A stretch of 64,000 nt of DNA, from contig OZ007512.1 in the NCBI GenBank assembly GCA_963931865.1, forward strand, positions 6,938,208 to 7,002,207, written 5' to 3'. Made by a program: the position numbers and the translations under genes. Positions within the stretch are counted from its first letter, which is position 1; every line of letters begins with the position of its first letter. This DNA comes from Axinella damicornis. Lineage: Eukaryota > Porifera > Demospongiae > Axinellida > Axinellidae. Shown here one piece after another: positions 22,640 to 35,861 of this stretch. A model generated the notes under the pieces. The model was not told where the DNA came from. It searched no databases and was given only the letters and a program-made list of their open reading frames with translations.

Positions 22640-22880
22640 ATTAAAAGGCAGCAAAATTGTGCTGTGGTGTGATGGATTGAAGCTGGGTCCATCAGATGGA
22701 AATACAGCAAAGCAGCCGAAAAGAGTTGAATTAGATGGAGATGAGCAAGGTAGCACAAGGAAGAAAAACACTGCACAACAAATGAGGGAAGAGTGTGTTC
22801 AGAATGCACTTGAGAGTCTGAAGGTGAAGCATGGCACCTCTTTTAACCCTATGCAGTTTTGCATATTGTCAGAACATCAG
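22640..22880 (+). pseudogene. Fragment of an unidentified, possibly transposon-related protein
   Basis: An open plus-strand stretch reads LWCDGLKLGPSDGNTAKQPK, continues with a Lys/Glu-rich segment (STRKKNTAQQMREECVQNAL) and ends ESLKVKHGTSFNPMQF. The KxKHGxxFxxMQ pattern recalls proteins found in repeats of several marine invertebrates, but this is memory without a search. There is no clear start, splice site or partner exon. I do not assign a function. Confidence 0.25.
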
Positions 22881-23289
22881 AACTCTGGAACAATGCATAC
22901 ATTGTCTCTGAGTCAATGTTATTGCATAATATTATGATATAATCCTGTTTTGGCCTGTATTACTCACCTGTTTGACCTGTATCGTGGGAGCCAAACAGTC
23001 TATGTACTCACTATAAATAGTTCCATCACCTCATAATATGTACACATTGCTACCAGAATTTATGACAAGTTAAGTCATCACACTGACGGGGGAGTCCAGG
23101 GAAGTTCATTCACTCTAGATCTAAGTGCTACAAGCACTTAACAATCTTAAAGTGTTGGGTGTATTTACTGAACAGGAATATTTTACGGAAAAGGATGCGA
23201 TTATGGGTGTTTTGAGGAAGCTTTAGTAAAGGTACCCAATGTACTTGAATATAAAAGTGTGTGCATACACATCTAGAAAATAAGATTTT

Positions 23290-24290
23290 AAGTCTTGATA
23301 TCCACTATGCAGTACGTATCCAACAGTCGTCGGGAGTTACCATGCTAAGAGCCATTGCAAGGAGTACACTTGGAGCAGTGCATGCTTGAAAAGTTGATTG
23401 TTCTCCTTCATGACACTCTTGACTTTACCAAATGCTTCCTCCAATGGCATCAAATCTGTTGAATACGGACAGAAATACTAGCTTTGCTTGAGCTACAGTC
23501 CATTAAGTGAGTAACCCGATCCACATGATGAATGCTTGCATTATCCATAATGAGGAATCAAGATGCATTATTGCTGTCAAAAGGGCTTAGAATTGGTGGC
23601 AAGGTCCAGGTAACAAACGCTTTTCCATTTACAGTTCCTTAGACAAGTTGAACATCCTGGACTCCCTCCTGCGACACCGCCATTATTCATCCTGGACTCC
23701 CTCCTGCGACACCACCATTATTCATCCTGGACTCCCTCCTGCGACACCACCATTATTCCTGAATAGCTCACTCGATGAATTAAAATCCTGTATTCACGAG
23801 CTGGTAGGCCTCTCACAGAATAGCCATGATTCCTCATGCTGTTTGCACCTGTCATGATCACACCCTGTTCATCTAGCCTAGCCACACCAACATGGCAGGG
23901 TCGTACATGGAAATCTCAGCCATATACTGAGCTCTGCATTCAGCAGATTGCTGTGAAGCAACATGCTGTATTTTCAGGCGACTACAATCCAATGCATGAA
24001 GGCTTTTAAAAACAGCAACCTCCACACCAAACCTGGCAAGAAGTGCAGTCTTGAATTTCTTTCAGATAGATGCCTGGGTTCTCAAGAATCAGTTGTAGTA
24101 AGACCAGTTGTTCATGATCGTTGAATAAACGTAGTGGTTCATAACGGCGTGATCTAGGTACCACGTCTCCAGTCTGATAAAACAGGTCAATGTACCGCCT
24201 GACAGTGAGTAGGTGAGCAGGTGAGTAGCTGTGCAGTGTCATTGGGAGAGTATTGATTAGCCACACAATTCTCTACCAGAGATCATGAGT
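23290..24290 (-). pseudogene. Tc1/mariner-type DDE transposase relic
   Basis: Read on the minus strand from 24266. A helix-turn-helix region (TVRRYIDLFYQTGDVVPRSR ... LENPGIYLKEIQDC) comes first. After frame breaks there is LDEQGVIMTGANSMRNHGYS with the first Asp, then LIMDNASIHHVDRVTHLMDC at 23520-23548 with the second Asp, then YSTDLMPLEEAFGKVKS at about 23430-23447 with the Glu. DNASIHH and PxEExFxxxKS are hallmarks of the IS630/Tc1/mariner superfamily. The enzyme would cut and paste DNA in the nucleus. Several frameshifts, plus a triplicated 35-bp insert at 23654-23758 between the first and second Asp, make it non-functional. Terminal repeats were not located. Confidence 0.8.
23654..23758 (+). 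repeat. Three tandem 35-bp units inside the transposase relic
   Basis: The unit ATCCTGGACTCCCTCCTGCG plus ACACCACCATTATTC occurs three times with one difference. Thirty-five is not a multiple of three, so each added unit shifts the transposase frame. Confidence 0.9.
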
Positions 24291-25370
24291 ACAAGGGAGC
24301 CACTGTGGCAAGATTTCTTGTGATTTGTAATTGTGTGCCAAAGTTCATGTGGGTTTAATGCTCATGCTTATAACATTTGGGCAATGAACTGGAAAAGTAC
24401 AGTACCAAGTGGCATTGCCTGGAAACGAGGCTAACCATGTGCAAACAGTTCACTTTCGCCAATCCATATTGCCTTGAACCAACCAACTACCATGATATCA
24501 TAATAATGTTTCTCTAAGTGAGTTTCTTGTCTACTTCACCTTCACCTCAAATACAACACTAGAGGTGTTCATAGAACACATACCCCGCGCTGAATGTCCA
24601 CAGGCCAGAATGCATGCAGTGCAGCTACAATCGACGTGACATCTCTGCCGGCCGATGCGCATCGAACAGGGCGGCGATCGATTGCGTATACAGTGCATGC
24701 CCATATCCAAGGTGTGGTAGTGACCGCTTACCGTATATACAACATATTATGAAGCTGGAGAGGTGGGGCCAAATGTTACGAATAATAGGAAATAGCTGGA
24801 AAAAACTGCCAAAACAATAGCCATGATGTCTGTGAAGTACATAGATCGTGAGAAAGCACTGTTTCCTAGCCGTCATCTCGAATCATGAAGTTTCCAAATG
24901 CACTGCGTGTCCTGTTCTTGATGGGACTCTGAGGTCACGAAGAGGTGGAGCCAATGTTATGAATAGTTATGAAAGTAGGAAATAGCCGAAATACAGCGAA
25001 ACGGAGCGCCTTGACTTCAGTCAGGTACACATAGAGCAGTTTTTTGCTATTTGCTATTGTTTGACCCCATTTAGATGGTTTATGTGGCGAGATTTCAATT
25101 TTTTTCGACTGACAGACGACGGACAGACAAACCCGATTGCTTAACTCCGCTTCGCGCATGCGCGCGCGGGGTAATAATTGCATCCCTACCTTGTTCCCAT
25201 ACTTTTTGCCATTCTGGTATCCCTACATCCTTATTACTTATTTATACCATATAGCTTCATTCGGCATACACTGCATGTGTCTCATTCCCTGCATGACAAT
25301 GTGCATATGCTATGTGTACATGTGCGTACATGTACATCCACCTACTCATCATGATCACTGAAAAATGTAT
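24291..25370. other. Stretch without a gene; partial internal duplication
   Basis: No gene is supported. The motif AGGTGG(G)GCCAA(A)TGTTA ... TAGGAAATAGC occurs at about 24759 and 24943, suggesting an old duplication of about 180 bp. A strongly CG-rich GCGCATGCGCGCGCGGGG lies near 25155. Confidence 0.3.
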
Positions 25371-25605
25371 CGAAGTGGATATTGGTCCGACAGGAAGTAG
25401 GTCAATGGGTTAGGGTATATTAGGGCAATGGGTTAGGATATATTAGGGCCAGGGCCGGTTCTAGATGCACGCGCATTTCCAGTACCTATACCTAAAGTAT
25501 GTACTTCCTGCCGGACCAATATTGGTCCGGCAGGAAGTAGGGCAATGGGTTAGGGTATATTAGGGCCAGGGCCGGTTCTAGATGCACGGTTCTAGATACA
25601 CGTCG
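25371..25605. mobile_element. CGAAGTGGATATTGG-type element with perfect 9-bp duplication
   Basis: AAAATGTAT lies directly outside both ends (25362-25370 and 25606-25614). The left end is CGAAGTGGATATTGGTCCG and the right end in reverse is CGACGTGTAT, so the inverted repeat is partly decayed. Inside, CCGGACCAATATTGGTCCGG (25511-25530) is a perfect palindrome where one end meets a second, internal start, indicating an internal duplication. It is related to the element at 33218-33345. Confidence 0.65.
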
Positions 25606-25614
25606 AAAATGTAT

Positions 25615-28225
<2,611 letters not shown>

Positions 28226-28340
28226 CACACCACACACCACACACTTACCTTGGTAACTCTACTTGACGGAATGGACATCTGGTTATGAAGGAGAAGTAAG
28301 CCTCCGTCAATTCCATTAATCGGGACATCACTGATATGGT

Positions 28341-28516
28341 GAGAAGGGAGGGAGGGAGGGAAGGAGGGAGGGAGGGAGGGAGAGAGGGAGGGGGGAGAGA
28401 GGGAGGAAGGGAAGGAGGGAGGGAGGGAGGGAGGGAGGGAGGGAGGAAGGGAGGGAGGGAGGGATCGAGGGAGGGAGGGAGGGAGGGAGGGAGGGAGGGA
28501 GGGAGGGAGGGAGGGA
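28341..28516. repeat. GGGA tetranucleotide tract
   Basis: GGGA repeats with a few GGAA, GAGA and ATCG interruptions. The long Gly/Arg/Glu and Pro/Ser/Leu frames reaching 217 codons here are artefacts of the repeat. Confidence 0.95.
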
Positions 28517-28696
28517 GAAATGGAGAGGGAAGGTTCTTCAGCTGGCGTGGGTCCACTCCATTTCAATCTTGCAAACTTTGTTTTAGAGAACTTGAACACT
28601 ATTGGTCAGTCACTGCTTATACATTCAAAACAGAACAAATCACTTTACAGTGGGGAGTACAAATGTATTTCCCCCCCACTCTAAATCTGGTTCGCC

Positions 28697-28780
28697 AATG
28701 TGGCGAACACCAACAGCAAGGATGCAGCCGTGGACCCATGCTAGGGTCGAGTCATTTACCACACCCTTTCCGACAAATTC
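28697..28780 (-). repeat. Protein-like repeat, copy 2 (KGVVNDSTLAWVHGCIL)
   Basis: Minus-strand counterpart of the segment at 2371-2460. The shared DNA landmarks are GATGCAGCCGTGG and ACCC...GCTAGGG...CGAGT. Function unknown. Confidence 0.3.
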
Positions 28781-29097
28781 TTAACAATTATTTAGGTTCT
28801 GCTGACAGATCGAGCAATCCCAGGTGTACTAATGCTGCTGCACGAGTTCACAAATCTCCAGAGGTATCCATTCTTAGTCATCTCTAGGAAGCAACAGGCC
28901 CACAAGCAAAGACATTTGTCATTGATCCACTTTCAGTGTATCAATACCCATTAGGTAACAATTCTTTAGGTACTGCTGACTAGATTAGGTCATCACAGGC
29001 CACCAACAGTGACCAGCTTTTGACACTTGTGAGAGAGGCTATAGTATAGTAGTGCGGTAGCTTAGTATCAGTCTTGGGCTAACAATTAACATATAAT

Positions 29098-29228
29098 AAC
29101 TCCACATATGATCATGTAGTTTACGTAAATTACGTAAACTACATGATCATATGTGGAGTTAGTTGAAGGGTGAAATTATTTCACCCTTCAGCTAACTCCA
29201 CATATGATCATGTAGTTTACGTAATTTA
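29098..29228. repeat. Three-armed nested palindrome
   Basis: ACTCCACATATGATCATG followed by TAGTTTACGTAA occurs at 29099, inverted at about 29130-29160, and direct again at 29197-29226. A second inverted pair, TTGAAGGGTGAAAT and ATTTCACCCTTCA, lies between the last two arms. The same arm can therefore pair in two alternative hairpins. Confidence 0.8.
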
Positions 29229-29272
29229 ATATTCCTAAGTTCGAGGGGCAACCGCACTCCTGGTAGCCGCGG

Positions 29273-29852
29273 TTAAGGTTACGGGATCCCTGCACGCGGA
29301 TACGCGCACCGTATACTTAATTAAGCGTTATTTCACAGTTTTTTTGTCACCAAAAACAAAGCCGTGTGATCCGACTTGGACTTGGAAGACCGTGTTGAAA
29401 TAGGCACGAACAGTATAGAAAGGGCCGGACGAAGCGTTTTTGTAAATGCTGATGACCGTTCCGAAGTTATTCAACGCTGTATTCCAAAGACGGGAATCAA
29501 GATGGCGGTTATTTGTACTCAAGGGTCGTTCTTTCGAGGACTGCTCAACCTAGCCACAAAACGCTTATGTCCTGCCCTAGAGCTTCCTATGGCGTGTCTC
29601 CCAACAGTAGAATCGAGTTGCTCGCGGTCTTCGCACTGGAGATTTTTGGTGAATAGTTTGCTAGAATCGATTTAACCAGCGTACGACGGCTACAGTGTGA
29701 GCTGCTGTAATGATGTTTGGTCTGCATGTTGACTACCCTCCCTGCTTTGTGTCGAGTAAGTTTGATTTTGCTAGCTTACTTTCTGTGCGAGAAAAATGGG
29801 GTTGAACAAATTGTCTGGCCACGCCCACCGCGCGGGGATCCCGTAACCTTAA
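29273..29852. mobile_element. TTAA-flanked element with GGTTACGGGATCC ends
   Basis: Starts TTAAGGTTACGGGATCCC and ends, in reverse, TTAAGGTTACGGGATCCC. TTAA forms both borders. It lies within copy B of the dispersed repeat, whose copy A lacks it. Internal sequence has open stretches on both strands but nothing recognisable. A second element with the same ends lies at 50337-50691. TTAA targets fit piggyBac or Kolobok-type transposases. Confidence 0.7.
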
Positions 29853-30280
29853 ACGGTAGCTCAAGCTAAGTGTGTCACTCGCCGCGCCGTAGCGTTAGTT
29901 CCAATTAACGCACATGCCACGTGGCAACCACGCTCAGTCGATCGATCGCGAGCAATGGCGGCCAAAAGGAAGACAGACATTATTACAGCACTCACAACTT
30001 AGCCAGCACGGTGAGTTTTGGCATGAAAGCGTCAGTGAACGACAGCGATCACGGCCGTGTGGTCAGAATCTTCGTGTGCCTTTCCTAAGAACGGTACTGC
30101 CACCGGAAGTCGGAGAGAGCGCTCGAGCAATGGCGGCCACGGCGAGACAAAAGCGCTTGTATCTCCAGCACCATGGTGAGTTTCAGCACCAAAATTGTTC
30201 GGTGAGGACAGTGCATGATAGCGATCACGACGGTGTAGTCAGAATCTTTGCAGGCCATTCGTAAGTAGTCAAACATTATT

Positions 30281-31047
30281 GGGGCGAGCGTGAGCGAGCC
30301 CCACATAGACGAGTTTGCTGTGAATTTTCTTTATTTCTATATATATTTCTATATATATATATATATATATATCGTACGTCGTGCCGTAAATCACTTCCTG
30401 CTCGTATTTTGCGTGTTCTTGCGTCATGCGTTATTTCCAAACTGAGTTCACTTCCTGCTCGTGCGTTGATATCGTCCAACTGAGACGCGAACTATGGACA
30501 GTCTACCTCAACAAGGCCTTGCAAGGATGGAGACTATAGTGGGGCGGTGAGTGGCTAAAGCATTTCATGAAGACGGGGAGAGCGCTTCAGTGAGACCAAG
30601 GGAGGTGATCCTCCTTGAACTCACAATCCCCTATAACTCGCCGGAGTCCCTTTCAAATGCTAAGCCATGCAACTGCTCAGAGAATGGGAAGTTGACTACC
30701 CTGCACACGGTAACACTAAACTCACTGTGACCAGTCATGACAGATCTGGCATCAGCAGAGAACGAGGAAGTCATCCTCCGGGTGGCAACAACAGAGACAG
30801 AGACCGCTCCTGGACCTACCTGCCAGACTGCTTCAACGCTGTGAAGTGCATGCACGAGTGTCATAACTTCTGGTGTGATCTGTGTCGTTAAGTTGTGTTA
30901 TGCTCCCCGTCAGACTCACATTCTGATGACATGCACATGCAACTGCTCCATGCACATTCAGCACAATGTCATGCAACTGTTCCATGCAAATTCAGCACCT
31001 GCATGTACTCGCTCACGCTCGCCCCACAATGTCCTGCATTCCCCTAG
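30281..31047. mobile_element. GGGGCGAG element, tandem unit 1
   Basis: It starts with GGGGCGAGCGTGAGCGAG, and the reverse of its right part contains the same words (CTCGCTCACGCTCGCCCC, ending 31025), so inverted ends are present. Landmarks in order: a (TA)n run, CGTACGTCGTGCCGTAAATC, GAAGACGGGGAGAGCGCTTC, TACCTGCCAGACTGCTTCAA, and a final ACAATGTCCTGCATTCCCC. No transposase is present. Units 2 and 3 follow directly. Confidence 0.75.
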
Positions 31048-31053
31048 TTTATT

Positions 31054-31820
31054 GGGGCGAGCGTGAGCGAGCCCCTCATAGACGAGTTTGCTGCGAATTT
31101 TCTTTATTTCTATATATATTTCTATATATATATATATATATATATCGTACGTCGTGCCGTAAATCACTTCCTGCTCGTATTTTGCGTGTTCTTGCGTCAT
31201 GCGTTATTTCCAAACTGAGTTCACTTCCTGCTCGTGCTATCGTCCAACTGAGACACGAACTATGAACAGTCTACCTCAACAAGGCCTTGCAAGGATGGAG
31301 ACTATAGTGGGGTGGTGAGTGGCTAAAGCATTAAATTTCATGAAGACGGGGAAAGCGCTTCAGTGAGACCAAGGGAGGTGATCCTCCTTGAACTCACAAT
31401 CCCCTATAACTCGCCGGAGTCCCTTTCAAATGCTAAGCCATGCAACTGCTCAGAGGATGGGAAGTTGACTGCCCTGCACACGGTAACACTAAACTCACTG
31501 TGACCAGTCATGACAGATCTGGCATCAGCAGAGAACGAGGAAGTCATCCTCGGTGGCAACAACAGAAACAGAGACCGCTCCTGGACCTACCTGCCAGACT
31601 GCTTCAACGCTGTGAAGTGCATGCACGAGTGTCATAACTTCTGGTGTGATCTGTGTCGTTACGTTGTGTTATGCTCCCCGTCAGACTCACATTCTGATGA
31701 CATGCACATGCAACTGCGTCATGCATATTCAGCACAATGTCATGCAACTGTTCCATGCAAATTCAGCACCTGCATGTAACTCGCTCACGCTCGCCCCACA
31801 ATGTCCTGCATTCCCCTAGT
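31054..31820. mobile_element. GGGGCGAG element, tandem unit 2
   Basis: Near-identical to unit 1 over its whole length (only scattered substitutions and small gaps), so the duplication is recent. It joins unit 1 through CTAGTTTATT and unit 3 through CTAGTATTAATT. Short plus-strand frames in units 1 and 2 (CHECHNFWCDLC) are shared because the DNA is shared, with no other sign of coding. Confidence 0.75.
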
Positions 31821-31827
31821 ATTAATT

Positions 31828-32637
31828 GGGGCGAGCCTGAGCGAGCCCCACATAGACGAGTTTGCTGTGAATTTTCTTTATTTCTATATATCTTTCTATA
31901 TATATATATATATATCGTACGTCGTGCCGTAAATCACTTCCTGCTCGTATTTTGCGTGTCATTGCGTCATGCGTTAATTCAAACCACAAACGAACTCAAG
32001 TCACCATTGCAACGTCAACGACATAGACACGAACCATGAACGGTCTACCTCAACAAGGATGGAGCGCGCGGTGAGGGGCTATATAAAGCATTTCATGAAG
32101 ACGGGGAGAGTGCTTCAAGCGATCTCATGTCCTGCGTGCAGAGCACATCATGGTGTGCATTAGCTAGCTAGCTAGCATGCATGCAGGCTTTAATAGCTAT
32201 AAACCATCACAGTGTGTTAGACTGCTGCTTCAGCTATTGCCAGAGGATGGGAACTTGACTGGTCTGCGCTCCGTAACACTTACCTCACTGTGACATGCAG
32301 TCAAGACACAGATCTGGCATCAGCAGAGAATGAGAAAGTCACGGCGCCCTCCGGTGGTGACAACAAAGACAGAGAGGTCTCCTGGACCTAGCTACCTACC
32401 AGACTGCTTCGGCTAACCTGATTCGCAGTTGCTGTGAAGTGCATGGGTGTATTTTAGTGTCATAACTTCTGTGTCCTTAAGTCGTGCTATGCTCTCTGTC
32501 ACATTCAGATAACATGCACTGACAGTCATGCACATGCATCTGCTCCATGTAGGAACACATGCTCATGCAACTGCTCCATGCACATTCGACAACTGTACTC
32601 GCTCAGGCTCGCCCCACAATGTTCTGCATTCGTCTAG
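31828..32637. mobile_element. GGGGCGAG element, tandem unit 3 (diverged)
   Basis: Keeps the GGGGCGAGC...GAGCGAGCCCC start, the (TA)n run, CGTACGTCGTGCCGTAAATC and the CTCGCTCAGGCTCGCCCC end. It is clearly more diverged than units 1 and 2 and contains extra sequence. The host repeat resumes at TTATTTATATTACGCGGCAC. Confidence 0.7.
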
Positions 32638-32690
32638 TTATTTATATTACGCGGCACAATTTTTCCTATACCAGGAGTGTAATATCCATG

Positions 32691-33217
32691 CCATAAGTGA
32701 AGGGCTACTACAGATTGTTCAGCAAACCTCATGGCACAAGACCAGTACAGTCTCGTCTCGCATGTCTCGAATCCACTGCAGACCCTAGGCCTTCGACCAC
32801 CTGGGCCAGACTTTACATATTCACCTTCAGGATCAGTTCAGTGACGCTAGAAGCATGTGCACGTGCACCATTGAAAGGGGTGGGGCTGGACCGGAACTCA
32901 GAATTAGACACGCTGTGCGGGACGAAATTACCTAGTCGGGCCAGCCCCTCTCGCCGCACCCACTACGTACTAACCCCTCCCCGTCGAGAGGGTGACTACG
33001 ATTTACTTCCCGCATCAAGCACATCACTAGCAACTGAAGCTTCTGCGCCAAAACTGTAAGTTCATGAAGAATCAAACAAACCACAAATATTGAGCACTTC
33101 AAAGGAACCTTGTCACTCTACTATAGTTATGTGTACATGACATTGTAGTATAATTTCTTGTCGATAGTATCAGTACAATAATTTGAGTGAGGAGAGAAGA
33201 CTGAAACTTACAAATCA
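32691..33217. other. Stretch without a supported gene
   Basis: An open plus-strand frame of about 120 codons (32697-33059) shows no recognisable domain or splice sites and is probably fortuitous. Confidence 0.3.
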
Positions 33218-33345
33218 CGATGTGGATATTGGTCTGGCAGGAAGTACGTACTTTAGGTATAGGTACCGGAAACGCGTGCGCATCTAGAACCGCCCCTGAG
33301 CCCTCACCCATTGCCCTACTTCCTGCCGGACCAATATCCACTTCG
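33218..33345. mobile_element. 128-bp MITE with 9-bp duplication
   Basis: The ends are CGATGTGGATATTGGTCTGG and, in reverse, CGAAGTGGATATTGGTCCGG, with the match continuing through CAGGAAGTA. The flanks are TACAAATCA (33209-33217) and TACAAATTA (33346-33354), 8 of 9 identical. It is related to the larger element at 25371-25605, sharing CTAGATGCRCRCG-type sequence and CCTATACCTAAAGTACG. Confidence 0.75.
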
Positions 33346-33354
33346 TACAAATTA

Positions 33355-35643
33355 AGGATGAGACACTTTGCTAGCATTGTACAGGCACATGATACATGAA
33401 TAGGAAAGAAAAGAACAAATGATACAGAGTAATCCTTATGTCAGTGTGATGTCATCGTTTGATGAGTTCTGCGCATCGGCATTTGTACTGTTGCTCCCTC
33501 ATGTAACAAGAGTTTTACCAATCTGAGTCTCTTGCACGACCCACGCTAATCCGGCCTGTTAGTCCTACACTGCAATAATATCTTGGTTGTTCCGCACAGT
33601 GCTGCATACTATCAGTCAATACAGAGCAGTTGCAGTCCAGTAACATTGGGGTCATCACCAATTCTGACCGCTCTTACATAATCTATCGGCTAGAGGGGTC
33701 TTGGGAGATCTGTATATTATAGTGGCTGAAGTGGGAGACAGCTAGTTCTGTTATAGTTGAGGAATTATTCTTCTTTTACTCTCCAGCCTCAGCCAGAACC
33801 CCTCCATGTATGAGCCCCCACCACCAATTCAAGGGCCACCACCAGCTGCATGACAGTCCGAGTCAACAACACTGAGATTGCAACATTCCATGTCTTTGTT
33901 CACCACCCTCCCACTCATGCAGCTGGGCACTACAGTGAGGGTCATTGATGGAACGAAATACCCCATTGTTGTACATTGCAGTCAGTGACACAACTACACT
34001 GAACAGAGCGCTTGTCGATGCACAGTATACTCAACATTCAGGGCCAGAATGTTCTGACAATAGAGTCCAAGGGGACACCAGCCAACATAGCCTTGTTCCC
34101 AGGCCCGTATGCAGGGGCCTGGGAACTTGTGCGGCTACAGCCCCAACATTGCACATTGCAATAAAGTATTGTAAGTAGCTATGCATATATGTAATGGTCA
34201 CGAGTTTCTATTATACATTGCTTGTTCAGAAGGGGGGAGGGATGGATGCATGCATACATGCATGCATATGCTGAAGCACTGTAGGAGGAAATTACCACTG
34301 GTAGTATAGAGCCATGTTTAATTGTTTATGCTCAGGCAATCTATTCTGTAAGACTGCATAAATGTGTCTACACGATGTCATCATTCATAAGCCGTACATA
34401 CATGCAGTATGACATTGAGTGTCCCACTAATGCATGCAATTATAAAGTAGTGTAAGCAGACTACACAGAGTTAGAATAAGAACTGGTGGCAAGAGCATAT
34501 CAAAGGTGGTATAATCAATGCACACGTACAGTTCAAGTGAGTTGTTTCAGCCGCCCTCCACTTCGGGCGATCAACGTCTCTGGAGAGGCTGGTCAGGAAA
34601 CTTCAGCCATGGGAGACTAGGAGAGCTGCATGGGGGCACCAGGTCACAACCAGCTGGATCCCCTCATCCATCATGTTCAGGCAATGACTGATGTTCAACT
34701 CTGGCAGTGAAATCACAATCATTTTTACTTGTACAGCGAACTCCTTTAAGGGGGATATAGGCTTCTCAGACTGTGTACTCGAATCATGGTATATATACTT
34801 CAGAGTGAGACACAATATAATAGACCTCTCTATAAAGGATGGTCTTCAAGGCCCTGAATGATGCTTTCCCTATAGTCCTAGAACTTTCGATAAGAGGGCC
34901 ACCTCTATTCAAGGGACAACAACTCCTGAATCTATACTGTCCCTCAATGTTGTCTTAATTATAGAGGTCCACTGTATAACTTTACAACAAAATAGGAAAT
35001 GGAGTCTGAGTTACAGTGAAGTTGCCAACAACCATGCATAGAAGTCTCACCATACCATATAGTCATTAATGTTCACCATTTCCTTGCTATGTTCGTTGTT
35101 ATATACACCCGCCATGCACCCTTTGAAAATACCCAACAACTGTGAAGTATCTCATGCCTCAACACTTACATTGCCCCACAATACAATTTCGCTCTCCCTT
35201 GAACGATTCTAGTCTCCAGATGAGAAATCAGTCGTGAGATCGAAATTACACATTCTTTCAGAAGATGAAATTACACATTCTATCAGAACGTTCCATCAGA
35301 ACATGACAAGAGTCACCCTGCAGACCCTCCTCCCCGTGTGTGATACTGGAAGCGATCTTCACTACTGTCACTGCGGTTCACCATTGCTTCTTGACTGGTC
35401 CATTCAAGGAAGCAGCAAACGTTACGGCAGAGTTGTGTCCTGGCTGCTGCCGTAGCATCAGTAGTGAGACCAAGTGGCTTCAAACACACTGGAAAATGTT
35501 TATGCTCTATATATTACGAATTTTGGGCAGTTCCGTGGAGCATCCAGCTGTTGGCAACGTCTATTAGCTAACTTCTCCAGTCAGTAGAAGACCTGACTCA
35601 ACCCAAATATTATGCACCTTACACTAATGATACGCTTACGTTG
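33355..35643. other. Stretch without a supported gene
   Basis: Plus-strand sequence near 33780-34080 has scattered protein-like pieces (ATFHVFVHHPPTHAAGHYSE, NIQGQNVLTIESKGTPAN) in different frames and may be an old decayed exon. No family is assigned. A TAGCCTTG-type element lies at 34088-34137. Confidence 0.25.
34088..34137. mobile_element. Small TAGCCTTG-type element
   Basis: TAGCCTTGTTCCCAGGCCC and GGGGCCTGGGAACTTGTGCG then GCTA form inverted ends around a short core. The flanks are CAGCCAACA on the left and CAGCCCCAACA on the right, equal apart from a 2-bp gap, fitting a decayed 9-bp duplication. Confidence 0.45.
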
Positions 35644-35644
35644 C

Positions 35645-35684
<40 letters not shown>
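35644..35684. repeat. ATT trinucleotide microsatellite
   Basis: About thirteen ATT units without interruption. Confidence 0.95.
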
Positions 35685-35861
35685 GCTTTACAGTACACAG
35701 ATATGTGGTGACATGAATGTGGGTGGGGATGGTGGCCGAATGGTTGCATGATAAGTGTACTGAGGGACAGCCAGCTTTGACTGGCAGCCTGAAACACAAC
35801 AAAGCAAAAGACACAGGTATTAGCTACAGATTACAATTGAATATGAATTGCCAAGATCAAA

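Larger units (their letters stand above)
29241..32690. repeat. Dispersed repeat, copy B, interrupted by two insertions
   Basis: The parts 29241-29272, 29853-30280 and 32638-32690 match, in order, the uninterrupted copy at 3222-3705 (AATGGCGGCC/AATGGCGTCC, GTGAGTTTCAGCACC, GCGATCACGACGGTGTAG, AAGTAGTCAAA, then ACCAGGAGTGTAA). Interruptions are a TTAA-flanked element at 29273-29852 and the triple element at 30281-32637. Confidence 0.6.

Noticed and set aside
32697..33059. 120-codon plus-strand frame as a gene
   Set aside because: No domain, no splice sites, and composition like its surroundings.
35735..35800. GGTGGCCGAATGGTTGCA as a tRNA-Leu/Ser gene
   Set aside because: Resembles an A box only; no B box or acceptor stem follows.
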